A DNA stretch of 64,000 nt from Eucalyptus grandis. Its lineage: Eukaryota > Streptophyta > Magnoliopsida > Myrtales > Myrtaceae. This document shows positions 37,643 to 49,309 of the stretch, one piece after another (the stretch's first letter is position 1; the number at the start of each line of letters is the position of its first letter). Made by a program: the position numbers and the translations under genes. Below the pieces are notes generated by a model that saw only the letters and a list, made by a program, of their open reading frames with translations, ran no database searches and had not been told where the DNA came from. Location of the stretch: the NCBI RefSeq assembly GCF_016545825.1, contig NC_052617.1, positions 8,638,600-8,702,599 of the forward strand, read 5' to 3'.

Positions 37643-39340
37643 TTATATTATTCGTGTGATATTTATCTCGATTAAGTTCAAATTTGAATTTTCAAATTCC
37701 GATTTTTTATTTATTAATTAGAATGGTGCGGTACCTTATCGACCTCCGCAGGGGTCTAGAACCGCACCGAGGCACAAGTGGGTCAGTGGAGAATTCCAGG
37801 GAGGGGCAGGGATTCCGTGGAAGGGGGTCCAAAATGGCCAAAAAACAGATCCTTAAATCTTTCAAATGCTCCCTTTTTTAGTGGGGCCCACGGCAACCTG
37901 ACGCGGGGCCCACGTGTGACTACCATGTTCACGTCCGGCAAAGCCCCCACGAAGCCAAAATAAAAAAATTGGCGCCTTGCTCGCTCGGCCACGATCATCC
38001 ATCCAGCCCCACAAAAAAAAGGAAAAAAGAAAATGAAAAGGTTGGTGCTCTTGAGCCCCCAAAGAATAATGCTTTTACCGACCTTATCTCTCTCTCTCTA
38101 CACTTTATTGATTTTTTTTTTCTTCTAGAAGTAGGGCGTGACTTATCTTGTTATGCCTCTCCTTGAGCATGCATGCGAACGTCAATAGTTATCTCATTTG
38201 GTGCTTGCTTTGCTTTTAGCTTCAAGGATTCCGGATTATCAATCGTTGCAGGGGCCTGCTAATGTGAAGTACGTGCCCGTCGCGCTCGTTTCGATACTAA
38301 TGCACCGCGCATCATCCGATTCTCTAGAGCATTCGTCTTCTAGGGGTGTATGTGATTGATGATGATTGGTTGGTTGGTGAAATGCCGTATAGTTTACTCT
38401 TTCAAGTTTGTAACCCGCGATTAGGGCAGTCAAATGAATTGGTCAAGTCAAGTTTGAGTTCGGTGGAAATGATCAGACTAATATCGACTCATCTATAAAT
38501 TTAGTAATTTATACTATATCCTTCTTTACCCATTTACTTAAATATTACCATACTCGATTCAACTTATGAAAATTTGTATCCACCTAAAATCGCTATGTAG
38601 ACCGTAAGATACTAAATAATTGGCTTTCAATGTTCACAAGAAGAATAAGAGAAACTTAGTACTTAGTGGTGAATTTATTAAATTACAGCAACAGATAAAC
38701 ATGGAGGAAATGAATAAGATATTGAAGAAGATAATTCATGTTGACCATGAATTGTAATGGCAAAGTTAAGATTAGAACGATACGTAAAAATAACAATATG
38801 AAAGGCGATCAAGGAAAGATATACTCCAATAACTAATAGGCGAAACAACATAAAAAATAAAAAATATTGGAGAAAAAAAAGATGCTGTTTTGATCTTTTA
38901 AATAAAGGTGATGACACAAAGTTGGGTTAGATTTGGATAAAGTATGAATCATTTATTTTACCAAAAAAAAATTATGAACCGTTTAACACCTATATATTTT
39001 TTAGGCTTGACTGAATATAAAAGTTAAGAAATGAATTTATGACCATTTTAACAAGTTCACTCATGATCCATTCATTCAGCAAACAACTAAAAGATTTCAC
39101 AGCTGAACTTTCAGAGGGCCATTAGTTCAAGAATTATTATGAGCTACTGGATAAACACCGAGTCATTTCCATATCAAATCCAAGGTCAGGACTGGATGAA
39201 CGTCTTTGGCAATCGATAACCGCCCATTTGGTCAGTCAATGCACACCTTCTCCACTTTTTGGCAGCTCTCAAATTTTTCTTCGGACAGAATTTCCAAGAA
39301 AATGTCCATCTCTCTCTCTCTCTCTCTCTCTCCCGCGCCT
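37643..39340. other. Spacer; isolated promoter-like block at 37.87-37.92 kb
   Basis: Two copies of a TCP-type motif ('gtggggcccacg', 'gcggggcccacgtg') lie within 45 bases at 37,878-37,917, in a locally GC-rich block with no recognisable gene on either side. The rest is AT-rich. Confidence 0.35.
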
Positions 39341-39347
39341 GCCTGCT

Positions 39348-39355
39348 CTATATAT
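39348..39355 (+). promoter_or_regulatory. TATA box of the DUF4408/DUF761 gene
   Basis: 'ctatatat' lies about 130 bases upstream of the ATG at 39481, just after a (TC)n tract at 39309-39332. It is well placed for a leader of about 100 bases. Confidence 0.6.
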
Positions 39356-39480
39356 TTGTCTGAGGACCTTCACTGGATAGTCCCCACTTCCACAAGCCCC
39401 AAGAGTTAACATTCAGATCATCTCACTATCAGACAAATAAGCCACAAACCCAGCGCCAATTCCCTCCAAGACACCACCTA

Positions 39481-40123
39481 ATGGAGAAGTTCAAGAAGTC
39501 CCAAGTGTTGATGCTCACCCTTCTGCTTGCACTTCTCATGGTGACACCGCTTCTCTCCTCAAACTTGAGGTCTCCGTACCTCTACTTCGTCTTCAACCTC
39601 CTCATCATAGCACTCGGAGCAGAAGCTGGCCTTCTCTCCGTCTTCTCAAAACCTTCAGATGACAAAAAACCTGCAAATTATGTGCCGAAACCAATCACCG
39701 CCGTGAGTGCTTCTCCAGATGCAGCTCCGATTCCTAATAAAGGAGATACTACCGTAGAGAAACCCGTTGTTGCTTCCGAAAGCATCGAGAAGGAAACTCC
39801 CGAAAGCAATGAAAGGAAGACTCGCTTGTGCATAAATCTGCTTCTGCGAAGATGAGTGCCCTTGCAGCAAAGAAGGAGAAGGTCAAGAAGTGCCCCTCCA
39901 TGCCGAGCCTGTTCTTCATTGGTGGTGGAGAGGCTGAGGCAGAGAAATACGAGTGTGAGGAGGACAGTGAAGAAGACGAAGAGACAGAGCCAGCCGAGGG
40001 GATCAGCGGGCAAGAGCTGTTCACCAAAGCTGAGACCTTCATCGGGAACTTTACAGGCAGCTGAAGATGCAGAGGGAAGAATCGTGGAAGAAGATCCATG
40101 GGTTTTATCAGAAAGCCTTTTGA
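39481..40123 (+). pseudogene. DUF4408/DUF761 (cotton-fibre-expressed type) gene with two frameshifts
   Basis: Three overlapping frames read as one intronless protein of about 215 residues. The first frame (39481 onward) has two hydrophobic segments and the motif SNLRSPYLYFVFNLLIIALG typical of DUF4408. The second frame (about 39816-40050) continues through KVKKCPSMPSLFFIGGGEAE and an acidic stretch to SGQELFTKAETFIGNF. The third frame (about 40050-40123) supplies RQLKMQREESWKKIHGFYQ and a stop at 40121-40123, the usual DUF761 tail. Each shift corresponds to one missing base, at about 39811-39820 and in the T-run near 40050. Molecular function of the family is unknown. The clean codon structure outside the two points suggests either a very recent lesion or indel errors in the sequence. 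Labelled pseudogene only because the frame as given is broken. Confidence 0.8.
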
Positions 40124-40133
40124 AGATCAGTTA

Positions 40134-41560
40134 GTTCACGTATCATATAATCACATAACTATATTATCATATATTTACTACAGTATCTTTGTTAGGATCA
40201 TTGGTTCTGTGGGCAAGGATATGAAAAGAAGGCAAAGTATCATTTCATTCATCTTTCTCCAACTATATTTTGTAAGTAGGTTCTACTAGTCATGTCTAGA
40301 AGTCTGTCGAGATTATGCAGTATCTCTTCTATATTACTCCACATTGATCATTCCTCTGTAGGAATATCAGATCAGTCTAGCTAGTCAAGATGGCAATTAG
40401 GAGAATCTGCTCGGGTCTTTTGGAACCTGATAAAGGGACGTCATTTGTACCAAACTAATATATCAATGCAGTTATCCAATTACGATTGCTGATATACATC
40501 ATTGTTCATCAGAATTTACTTGGTTTTTGTAAGCAATTTCATGTAACGGGATTCTATGGAGGAGGGAGACCTCATTTCTTCCACTGCAATCCATGTAGGA
40601 GGCGGATATGGATATTGCAGCGTACGATTTTTTGACACCGTGACTACGCACAACAGTGTCTGGCTTATTTGTCTTTCTGTTCAGTTTATCCCAATCGGTC
40701 ACATCATCAGCGGCAGTTAGAAGCGGTCAACTTGCCTTATTTCGTTAACTCGAAAAGACTAATTTAGTGGAGAACAGATGCTAACAGTGACATTGATAGT
40801 TCTCTCTACACGAAATTCTACTAGAAGCCACGGTCATCATCACTATTTTCGAATTTTAATATGGTCATTAAAGCATTAAAGTTGTAGTTCACGAAACATC
40901 TTTTTTTAATATTTCCTTTTTACGATGTTATCTTTTTCTTGCAACATCTCAGAGTTAACTATAGAAATTCAGATCAGCTCATGGTGGTATACAGAATCAA
41001 CACTGCAGTGCGCCTTTTCTGGAGGAACCGTGAATACAAATTCCTCTTCCGCTAGAATTGATTGAAAGCACTCTCTGAGAACCACGCAGTGTTCTCTGTC
41101 TACCCACCACTTGATGTCGTCCACAAACACCCTTGGATTCATGCGAGGAGTTCGTTTCAATAGAATGTTCTTGCTGTACGCACGTTGAAACGATCATCCT
41201 TTGTATGTTCTTTATAAAGCGAAGTACCTTTTTACTTTTTCAATCTTTGCCAATAATGAGAAGAGTCAGCGTTCGCAACACTGTCCACGAATGTTTGCTG
41301 CTTGCGTGGATATTTGTTCCTCATCTTTCCTTTTGCGTCAGTTTTCATGTTTTGGTATTTGGCATCAGCTTAACAAGAGAAGAATGAGATTCGGGCTGAA
41401 CAACTCCTGGTGTAGATGATTAGTGACTTTTTTGAAACCACAAGATGCAATGTGGCCGATGGAATAGGCTTGAAGAGCTTCCCGGAAGTTCATTTAGTCA
41501 GAAACTCTGAAGTCTGCATAATCCCTGACTTCAAGAGGTGGAAGTTATTTTCTAACTGAT
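40134..41560. other. Spacer with an exon-like fragment on the minus strand
   Basis: A minus-strand open stretch at about 40969-41187 has protein-like composition (NPRVFVDDIKWWVDREHCVV and FTVPPEKAHC) but no recognised family, no clear splice partners and a stop just upstream. It may be a relic exon. A 67-codon ORF at 40499-40702 (minus) is likewise unassigned. Confidence 0.35.
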
Positions 41561-42446
41561 CTTGGCTTAGTATTTCACCTGACCACCACCAGCGGCCACT
41601 GCCACCACTTGCCACCGTCAACACCACAACCATAATAGCCAATTACTAGTGCCGCCAAACCCATCACCGCCACCATTTGGCAGAGGCAGCCACTTCCTCC
41701 TACAACTGTGAGCAAGTCATTGTCTTCTCAGCCACCACTTAAGTTTTCCAGGTCGAGCACTGACCACCATCTTTCAAACCTTCGAGGAAAAGATGGTTTG
41801 TAAATGGTTCTCCAGCCAAATGTTTTCTAATGAATTTGTTTTCATTTTGAAAATAATTTACTCGGAAACAAATAAGCTTAGAAAAATTAAAAACCTGTTG
41901 AGATAGGGCAATAATGTTGCTTAAGTTGCATATTTTTCATCTCATTGAGATTTTTCTGAAGCAATGAAACAGAGTCCCCAAGGATTCATCAGAGTTTTCA
42001 ACTGTAAACGAGGTGGTAATGAATGAAGATACCGTCAGTATGCAATATTGAGTCCTTTAGGACTTCTGCAGTAAAGATCATACTGACTACCAAATTGATT
42101 ATTTAAATGACTAATTATTTGAAATGGTAACCTAAACATTTATGCCAGTTCTTAACAAAAGGAAAGAGAACTAAGAGCATTGAGAAATTTGAAATCCAAT
42201 GGTAAAAACAACAGTTATTCTAATAATCAACCCACCCAAACATTCCATGCTTTGAACAAATCTAATTAACTATGAGTCTCAACCAACCATAATAATATGA
42301 AAGAATGCATCCTTTTATAGTTGCTTCTTTGCAAGCTCCATCACAAGACAGAGAACCCCCCTTGGTTATGGGGTTATCTTCTGGACGAAGCTGCTGCAAA
42401 GAATTAGCAAAGCATTTCTCTTCACATTCTTATGCTTGGGGGAGAC

Positions 42447-45123
42447 TCATAGATAATTATATTGGTGCAAGGCACGGCACATTAGGGAAGCAGCACAGTT
42501 CTCCGCATCTTTTACTCTTGATCTTGTTTCGCCCTCCATAGTGTAGACACCATCGCTTGTAGCTATTTGAACTGTACAAGCAAATTTCTTATTATGAGGA
42601 GGGCCTGACTCACCCTTTCTGCAAGTCAAAAGGACTGATGTCAAGAGAATAATTTTACATGAAATTTCAGCAGAAAGAAACAGAAGAGAGCACTCACAAT
42701 TGGGAAAGATAGGAAAAAAGAGGCATTGGGCATTACATCTCATTTGGAAAATACCAAAAACATTATGGCCATGATAAACTCTTGCCAAGGTTATCACTCA
42801 TATATCTTTTTGTAGAGTATATGCAAGACTACCTTGAAGCGAGTAATAATCAATAACATAATAAGAAGATTGGACATGTCGCTGGTTCTTGCAATAAAAT
42901 CCAAAAGAAGAGGCAGAGAGGAAAGAAAACTGCCTGGAAACAGCTGCAAAGCGTGCACAACAATGGTAAATAAACCAAATGAAGAAGGAACTGTACCGGT
43001 AGATAGGTTTGGGCCATTTCTTTTTGTCACAGAGCTCATGCAACTTTTGTTTGGCTCCCTCAATTTCAAATGGGCCATCAAACCCATCTATTTCGATCAT
43101 TCCACATTTGATGGGCTTTGATTGTGCTAATTGAGACAAAGATCTCCGGGCAGCATTAAGCTTAGCAATTTCCTTATGCTCAGAAGAACATGAGGCAACA
43201 AACTCGCCATCTACATAGACACTGGCTATATTAGTTGAACCTTTCTTCCCTTGCCTTATCTCTAACTTCTTTCCCTGCTTTTGACAAACCTCAAATAGCA
43301 TTGTGATCGGTTGAGGCTGCTGCTGCAATTCTTCAGGGCCAACAATAGGCTCCAGTAAACCTCTGAAAATCTGTACATATACCAAACAAATCTGTTCTAA
43401 AGATGACGATGATAACAAAAGAGATAACTTGATGATAAAAAAAGAAAAAAGGAAAAAGGAATCATCACATTGAAGAAAGAAACACCGTACCACCCACAAT
43501 CTCTTTAGATCAAAGTCAACATCGATATAGATAGCAGCTGCCACAGATTCCACAATATCTGCAAGAACTTTTGGGGCTTTAACTGACCCCCCATGTGCAA
43601 CAGTGTCATCTTCCTCCTCAACTGCTCTAGCAAACTCTCTAACCTGCAAAATAACTAGAAACATCCCAATGAAAAAGAGTGATAGAGATACTAAGAAGTA
43701 ACAGATAGAAACTTGATCTACATCTCATTCCCATATTATACAATTCGTACATTCACAGTTGCACAGAGTTAAAACAGATAAATAGATTGTTGCATTTCAT
43801 CCAGCCATTATTCTTCCAACTTTCCAGACAAACAAAAATTTGCAAGCAATATTCCAACCACCGAAAAGCCATCCAGGACCACCAAGAACATTGTGGCTAC
43901 CTTCAACATCTGAGCAGCCCCAAAGTGGCCATCCAGGGCTTTTATTTTATCCATCAGTTCGATCAGCGGACCCGCTGAAGCTTATTAACTCAAAAGAGAA
44001 AGAAAGTTCATGCTTCTGAAAATCGAACATACATAGACATCTGACTATTGGCCTCACTTTATCAAGTCTCATCACCAAATCAGCACCAAAAGCTAAAGTG
44101 TTGCTCAGCAAAACACAGCAAAAAGTCAGAATTCTAAGCTTTGAAGCCGTTTCACCAAAATTACACTCGTTTTTAGTCACCCAGTCACACAAACATGGTA
44201 CTCGAACAATTTCTGAGTGAGCTCAGCCATATAAACCAACGACAATCACTGATCTAGAACAAATCTGTTACCCACATACCACGTTGGTTGCTACTCTCCA
44301 ATCCACCAACATTGATGGAATGTTAAAAAGAACAACTTGTGATAAGTTGTGCTAGATGCAATGAGCCTCCTTAAATTCAAGTCACCCATCGGCCAACCTT
44401 GTGGTCAGATCGCGTGATGCCCAAGACACATGCGTGTTGTTACCACTGCATCAAGGCCATGTTGGTAGAACTCTCTAAAAAAACCAAGGATTATACTTTG
44501 GGACAAAGAATTGATAACAAAGGACAATTGTCTGACAAAACTACACTGGTGACTGACGCCTGGTTGCTTGCCCCTCGAACTTTACTCACCAACATTCGAC
44601 TTCACAGATTAATTAATACTCAGGAAGCAACTGCTCATCTCATACCGTACACTCTGTAATTCACCCAACAGAGCCGATTTCTTGACGAACAAAAACGAAC
44701 ACAAAAAGAATCAAAATTTTCATTAGCACTCGCCTTGTCATCCATGGACTGCACATTGTGCCTGAGGAACCGATACATCCCGTGCCGCACGGCCACCCGC
44801 GCGAGCTTCTCGGTGCTGACGTTCACCGACCGCAGGTTCGAGAGCTGCCCCTGATCGAGCCCCGGGTGCGCCAGGAACAGGTGGTTGCTGATCGCGAGCT
44901 CCAGGACGGAGTCGCCGACGAACTCGAGCCGCTCGTAGGACGGCGCGTCCGGGAAGGAGGAGTGCGTCAGGGCCTCCGCCAGCAGCTTCGGCTCCTTGAA
45001 CCTGTATTTCAGGATGGCCTCGACGGCGGAGACCGAGGGGCTCCTCTCCTCCGCCGGCGGCGGCGGCGGCGAAGGGAGGGGAGCGGGGTCGCCTGAGACG
45101 AAGCGGTGGCTCGGAAAAAACAT
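42447..45123 (-). CDS. RTL2: RTL2-like ribonuclease III with two dsRNA-binding domains (copy A, intact)
   Basis: Four exons in minus order: 45123-44734, 43643-43491, 43370-42997, 42618-42447, giving 362 residues. Exons 1-2 encode one RNase III domain with the signature ERLEFVGDSVLEL and the second acidic motif LADIVESVAAAIYID, so the catalytic Glu and Asp positions are present. Exon 3 holds dsRBD 1 (about residues 200-260). Exons 3-4 hold dsRBD 2, ending in the usual basic/Ala-rich helix. This layout and length fit RNase three-like 2 proteins, which cleave double-stranded RNA such as the rRNA 3' external spacer and affect small RNAs. Intron 1 starts with GC, not GT (AAG|GCGAGT), a close match to the known GC-AG consensus. 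The joint DDK|VREF is supported by the family. No lesions were seen. The leader contains (CT)n on the coding strand (45182-45212). Confidence 0.93.
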
Positions 45124-45178
45124 CCCTTTGTCTGGAATCTAGGCAAGTTCTGTGATCAAGTTCGGATTTTTACTCCGC

Positions 45179-45181
<3 letters not shown>

Positions 45182-45212
<31 letters not shown>
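45182..45212. repeat. (AG)n microsatellite in the RTL2-like leader, copy A
   Basis: About 15 AG units. The equivalent but shorter tract is at about 60595-60612 in copy B. Confidence 0.9.
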
Positions 45213-45214
<2 letters not shown>

Positions 45215-45260
45215 TGCTTTGGTGCGTTTTGAATTTGGTCGTTATTAGGTGGGCAGGTCA

Positions 45261-45640
45261 CTTTTGCCAGTACATATATTGAGTAATTCATTTATATATT
45301 TATCCTTTCTGACCAAAAATATATATATATATATATTTATTTATTTATCCTCAAAATGAGATGATTTAGTATTTATTTCCCTTCCATAGCTTATCATGTG
45401 CAATTACTCGATAAAATAGGCAACAAAAGTCTAGTTGGCGTCAATGCGAAGTGCACGTTACCACCACTTTTGCCAATATGTATATATTGAGTAATCTATT
45501 CATATTTATCCTAATGAATGGATGATTTAGTTTTTATTTGCCTTCCATAGCTAATCATGTGCATTTACTCGATAAAATAGGCAACAAAAATCTGGTTGGA
45601 GTCAATGCTAAGTGCACATTACCATCGTTTTTGATAATGA
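45261..45640. repeat. Tandem duplication of about 200 bp upstream of RTL2-like copy A
   Basis: Unit 1 (45261-45466) and unit 2 (45467-about 45640) share 'cttttgccaRtaYaTatatt', the 'ccttccatagct' block and the 'gataaaataggcaacaaaa' block in the same order. Unit 1 is longer because of an (AT)n stretch. Confidence 0.8.
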
Positions 45641-45740
45641 AAAATTCATTCGACGGACTATCCCTTAATAAGGACACCAGTTTTCGATTAAGTGAAAAAG
45701 AAAGAAAAAAAGAGCATCTTTTTCAGGATCTCTAAGCCTT

Positions 45741-45838
45741 AAGAGATGACAACATCCTTTCACTCCAAACATGGGAAGCCCACAGGCTGAAGAGATGACA
45801 ACATCCTTTCACTCCAAACATGGGAAGCCCCCTTTCTA
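45741..45838. repeat. 49-bp tandem duplication upstream of RTL2-like copy A
   Basis: Two near-identical 49-bp units (45741-45789 and 45790-45838) beginning 'aagagatgacaacatccttt'. Copy B has only one unit (about 60787), so the event followed the segmental duplication. Confidence 0.85.
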
Positions 45839-45844
45839 GGAGAT

Positions 45845-47450
45845 GCTTGGGATAGGGTTCCCCTTTCCTAAATATCGACATAAAGACTTTTCTTAAATCA
45901 CTTAAATTTACTCATACTCAAATCCTATTCGAATTTTGATGTTGTTTGCAAGTTCGAACTCGCACCTTCTCTTTGACGACAGCTCTCTTTGTTGCTAAGC
46001 AGCTGCCTTTGACCCTTTTCCCGCTTCTTTCAATTTCCAACTGTTCTAACAATGGCACCAAGATCCTTCGGAGAAGTTTTTTTTTTTTTCTCCGCCGACT
46101 ATATTTGTAATTTTAATTTATATCAAACTAACATATGAAGTAAAATGAATATTCTTCTTCGAAGAAACTTCAATCGTTTTTTTTCCTTCCCTAAATACAG
46201 CTTAGCTACTCATTTTATGAACATTTTGTCTATGGACAGCTGCGTAGGTCAATAATCATTCCATGTCTCTCACTTGTTGTTATAGCCAAAATTTAGACAT
46301 TCTCTACTCCACAATTACCTTCCTAAAAAATTTGAAATCTCAAATATCTTTCTCTTTCTGCATATATCTATAATTTTTTATTGAGTAATTTTATCAATAA
46401 TTTGTTCCAATATTTAATGGTTTGCTTATTTCGCAGCAAAATAATTTGCTTAATCATTAAAATGTCAATTCCTTGCACATTTGCGAAAACGCGATAGTTT
46501 AATTCTGGAGATCTCGTTTTTATTAATGATATCCTCACTTATTAAGAATTGTTCACAAATTTAGCGATTTAACTGCCATAAATGTGTCCGACCAAAAAAA
46601 AAAAAAAACTGCCGTGAATGTAGAGATTCAACTGCCATAAATGGCGTATTATCTTATGTTTTATGGAAAAAAAATTTGTCGTTTATAGCGAAACTTCATT
46701 AGGAATTTCCTTACACTAGAATTTGCCAAGTATAGACCATAAGGACCTAAGTCTAGTCCAAGTCGTTGCGCGAGATGCGGGGAAGTTGTTGTAGCTAGGT
46801 TTTTGGCCAACGTTGAATTATTTATTTCAAAGTGCAGTTTTTATATCGGCTTTGCATAATCAATCGCTGTCATCTCTCCCTCTTCAAACACTACATTCTT
46901 GCTTTCTTTCTGATCCTACGTTGACTTCATTATTGAGAATATTTTACACCAACTTAAGCATCGGAGTATCTTCAATTGGCATAACCTAGAGACTTTTCTT
47001 ATTTGTGATGGACGAGTCCAAGTTGCTTGAGTTCATTATTCATGAGCCAATGACCTGTTTCAACTTGAACGTCTATAATAGGATATCCAATTTTGTTTCA
47101 ATATAAAAGGTTTTGCTTATCGTACCATGTAAACGAGATCCATAACAAGTTTCAAGACATGTCTTTTCGGACATTAGTTAGAGCGGAAGGTGCTGAAATA
47201 TGATGCTGCTTTACTTAGAGATGGAGAAAATAAAAAAAAATAAAAAAGATTCCTTACCTTCTCGATCCCTCAGATGAAGCAAAATTACTTGGCCAAGAGA
47301 TACAAAATTTTCACAATAGTCTTGAGTTATATTACATACATATTTATGTATATACAGAGCACTAAGGTATATATGTGAGTGTAGAATCCATAATCTTATA
47401 GTAAAAGTAACATTCGAATATGAAATGCATTCAATTTTATAAAACAAATT
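45845..47450. other. Upstream flank of RTL2-like copy A, no gene
   Basis: AT-rich sequence paralogous to 60.84-62.97 kb. No ORF of interest and no additional gene was seen. Confidence 0.5.
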
Positions 47451-47452
47451 AA

Positions 47453-48051
47453 AAAAAATTTCAAATAAGAGCCTAAAAAGGACATAGTTACAAATGAGAA
47501 TCCAAAATACCCTAATTTTCTCAAATGAGAACTTAAAGTAGACTTATTTTAAATAAGAATTTAAAGTAACCATATCAATTTCAAAGAATGTTTAACCTCG
47601 TTGGCCAAAAGGCATTTTTATTTTTGACCTTTTCTTTTTCCCTCTTCCCTCTGCCAACCATGGTGAAGGTCATCGGACTTAGGCGGGGACCACCCTCCCT
47701 TGGGCTGGTGAGGGCGAGGGCGAGGACTGCCTTGCTGGATTTGGCAAGGGTGCCCTCGCCCGCCCAAGCAAGGGCAACCCATCTCGACGTTGCTAGCCAT
47801 CGACAAGATGGGATAATAGCTGGTGGACGGAAGAGGGAAAAAGAAAAAAAAATTAAAGAAAAAATTTAATAATTAAAAATATACTTCAGTTTTTTTCTTA
47901 CCCTTGCTCCGATGGTCAAAATGGTTATCGGCTACCAAAAGTCTTTATTTAAGATGATTTGATTGCTTCAAGCTCTTATTTAAATAGTATTCACTTTGGA
48001 CTCTTATTTGATAAGATAATGGCACTTCAAGTCATTATTTGAAAATTTTCC
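47453..48051. mobile_element. TIR element with GC-rich core, private to copy A
   Basis: The left end reads 'aaatttcaaataagagcct' and the right end in reverse complement 'gaaaattttcaaataatgac', an imperfect inverted repeat. The core at 47,640-47,830 is GC-rich ('gagggcgagggcgagg'). The homologous place in copy B (about 62.99-63.11 kb) lacks it, so it inserted after the duplication or was lost from B. Confidence 0.6.
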
Positions 48052-48930
48052 TAAAGATTCTTTATATGTAAAGTGGATAGACTAAGCATGCCAATAATGG
48101 GACAAAGAATTCTTTTCTTTTTCAAGAAAATTTCAAGAGAATCAAAATATGAACCGAGTCATAAACGTCATAAAAATATTTATATATCTGATAATATATA
48201 TGGTAATAAATAATAAATTAACTCCAATAGAATGATATACATTAATACTTAATAAATTTAAGTAAAGTTGACTGTAGTAAGAGCATATTATGTGCAGAAA
48301 AAAATCATACAAAATTTTATGTATAATAATAGTGGAGAAAAATTGACTTCATGACGAGTGATAGAATTTATAGTAGGATAAACTAAAATAATAGGATAAT
48401 TGTCCAAAAAGTCCTAGATTAATTGTACGTTGGCCATTTTAGTTTGAAACATTTTGACGATTATTTGCCATTTTGAAACATTTAGTTATAAATCTTTTAC
48501 TTATGTCAATTTATTCTTAAACATTCTAAATATTTGCCAATTTAGTTATAAACCTAAAAAATTGCATAGAAAGGTTTAGGACTGCATCGGCAAATTATTA
48601 AAATATTTATGACTAAATTGGCATAATTGAAATGCTTAGTATTGAATTAGCTGCCATAAGAATAAGTTCATTTTTGTTAAAATTGGACACACATGATGTT
48701 TTGTACATGTAAAACAAATTTATCTAAGGGATAAGTGTAATGAAAGACTTACAATTTGTTACGAAAGAGCAATTGAATTCTAAAACTTGTCAAATTTATA
48801 TAATCGAGTTATTTCATTAACTTTGTCCAATTTGATTGATGAAAATGACTTTTTTTTTAATATTATTTTTTCCATCCTACATGGCGATGACATGACTAAA
48901 ATGAGGTCATTTTATACTTAGAAAAATAGG

Positions 48931-49307
48931 GAAATTGACACAGATAGTCCATGAACTTTGGCCCAATGTGTAATTTAGTCCATGAATTTTTAATTTGTTT
49001 AATATGGTCTTTGAATTTTAGCCAAATATGTAATGTGGTCCATAAAATTTTAATTTGTTCAATATGATTCATAAAATTTTGGTATATGTTCAATACAGTC
49101 CCTAAGTTATATGAAAATGTTCAATATAGTCATTCCATAATTATTCAAGATCAAATATTGTATTGAACACTTTCATATAGCTTAGAAACTATATTGAAAA
49201 TGCATAAAAAATTCATGGATTACATTGAACAAATTAAAAGTTCATGGACCACATTTTACATTGAACTAAATTTTAGAAACCAAATTTCTATTGTGTCATT
49301 ATTCCTA
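48931..49307. repeat. Palindromic family-1 element
   Basis: The left arm begins 'ggaaattgacacagatagtc' and the right arm in reverse complement begins 'ggaataatgacacaatagaa'. Internal 'agtccatgaactttgg' phrases are mirrored. Same family as 47-412. It may be nested in a larger inverted repeat whose ends lie near 48,885 and 49,660. A T-run and a GC-richer block follow at 49,320-49,540. Confidence 0.6.
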
Positions 49308-49309
49308 AA

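Larger units (their letters stand above)
41560..48870. repeat. Segmental duplication, copy A
   Basis: Sequence from about 41560 (ggcttagtatttcacctg) to about 48870 is paralogous to 53835-64000 in the same order and orientation. It includes the RTL2-like gene, its upstream flank, and shared repeats at 48.4-48.7 kb matching 63.4-63.8 kb. Copy A has private insertions: the TIR element at 47453-48051 and local tandem duplications at 45.26-45.64 and 45.74-45.84 kb. Confidence 0.88.
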
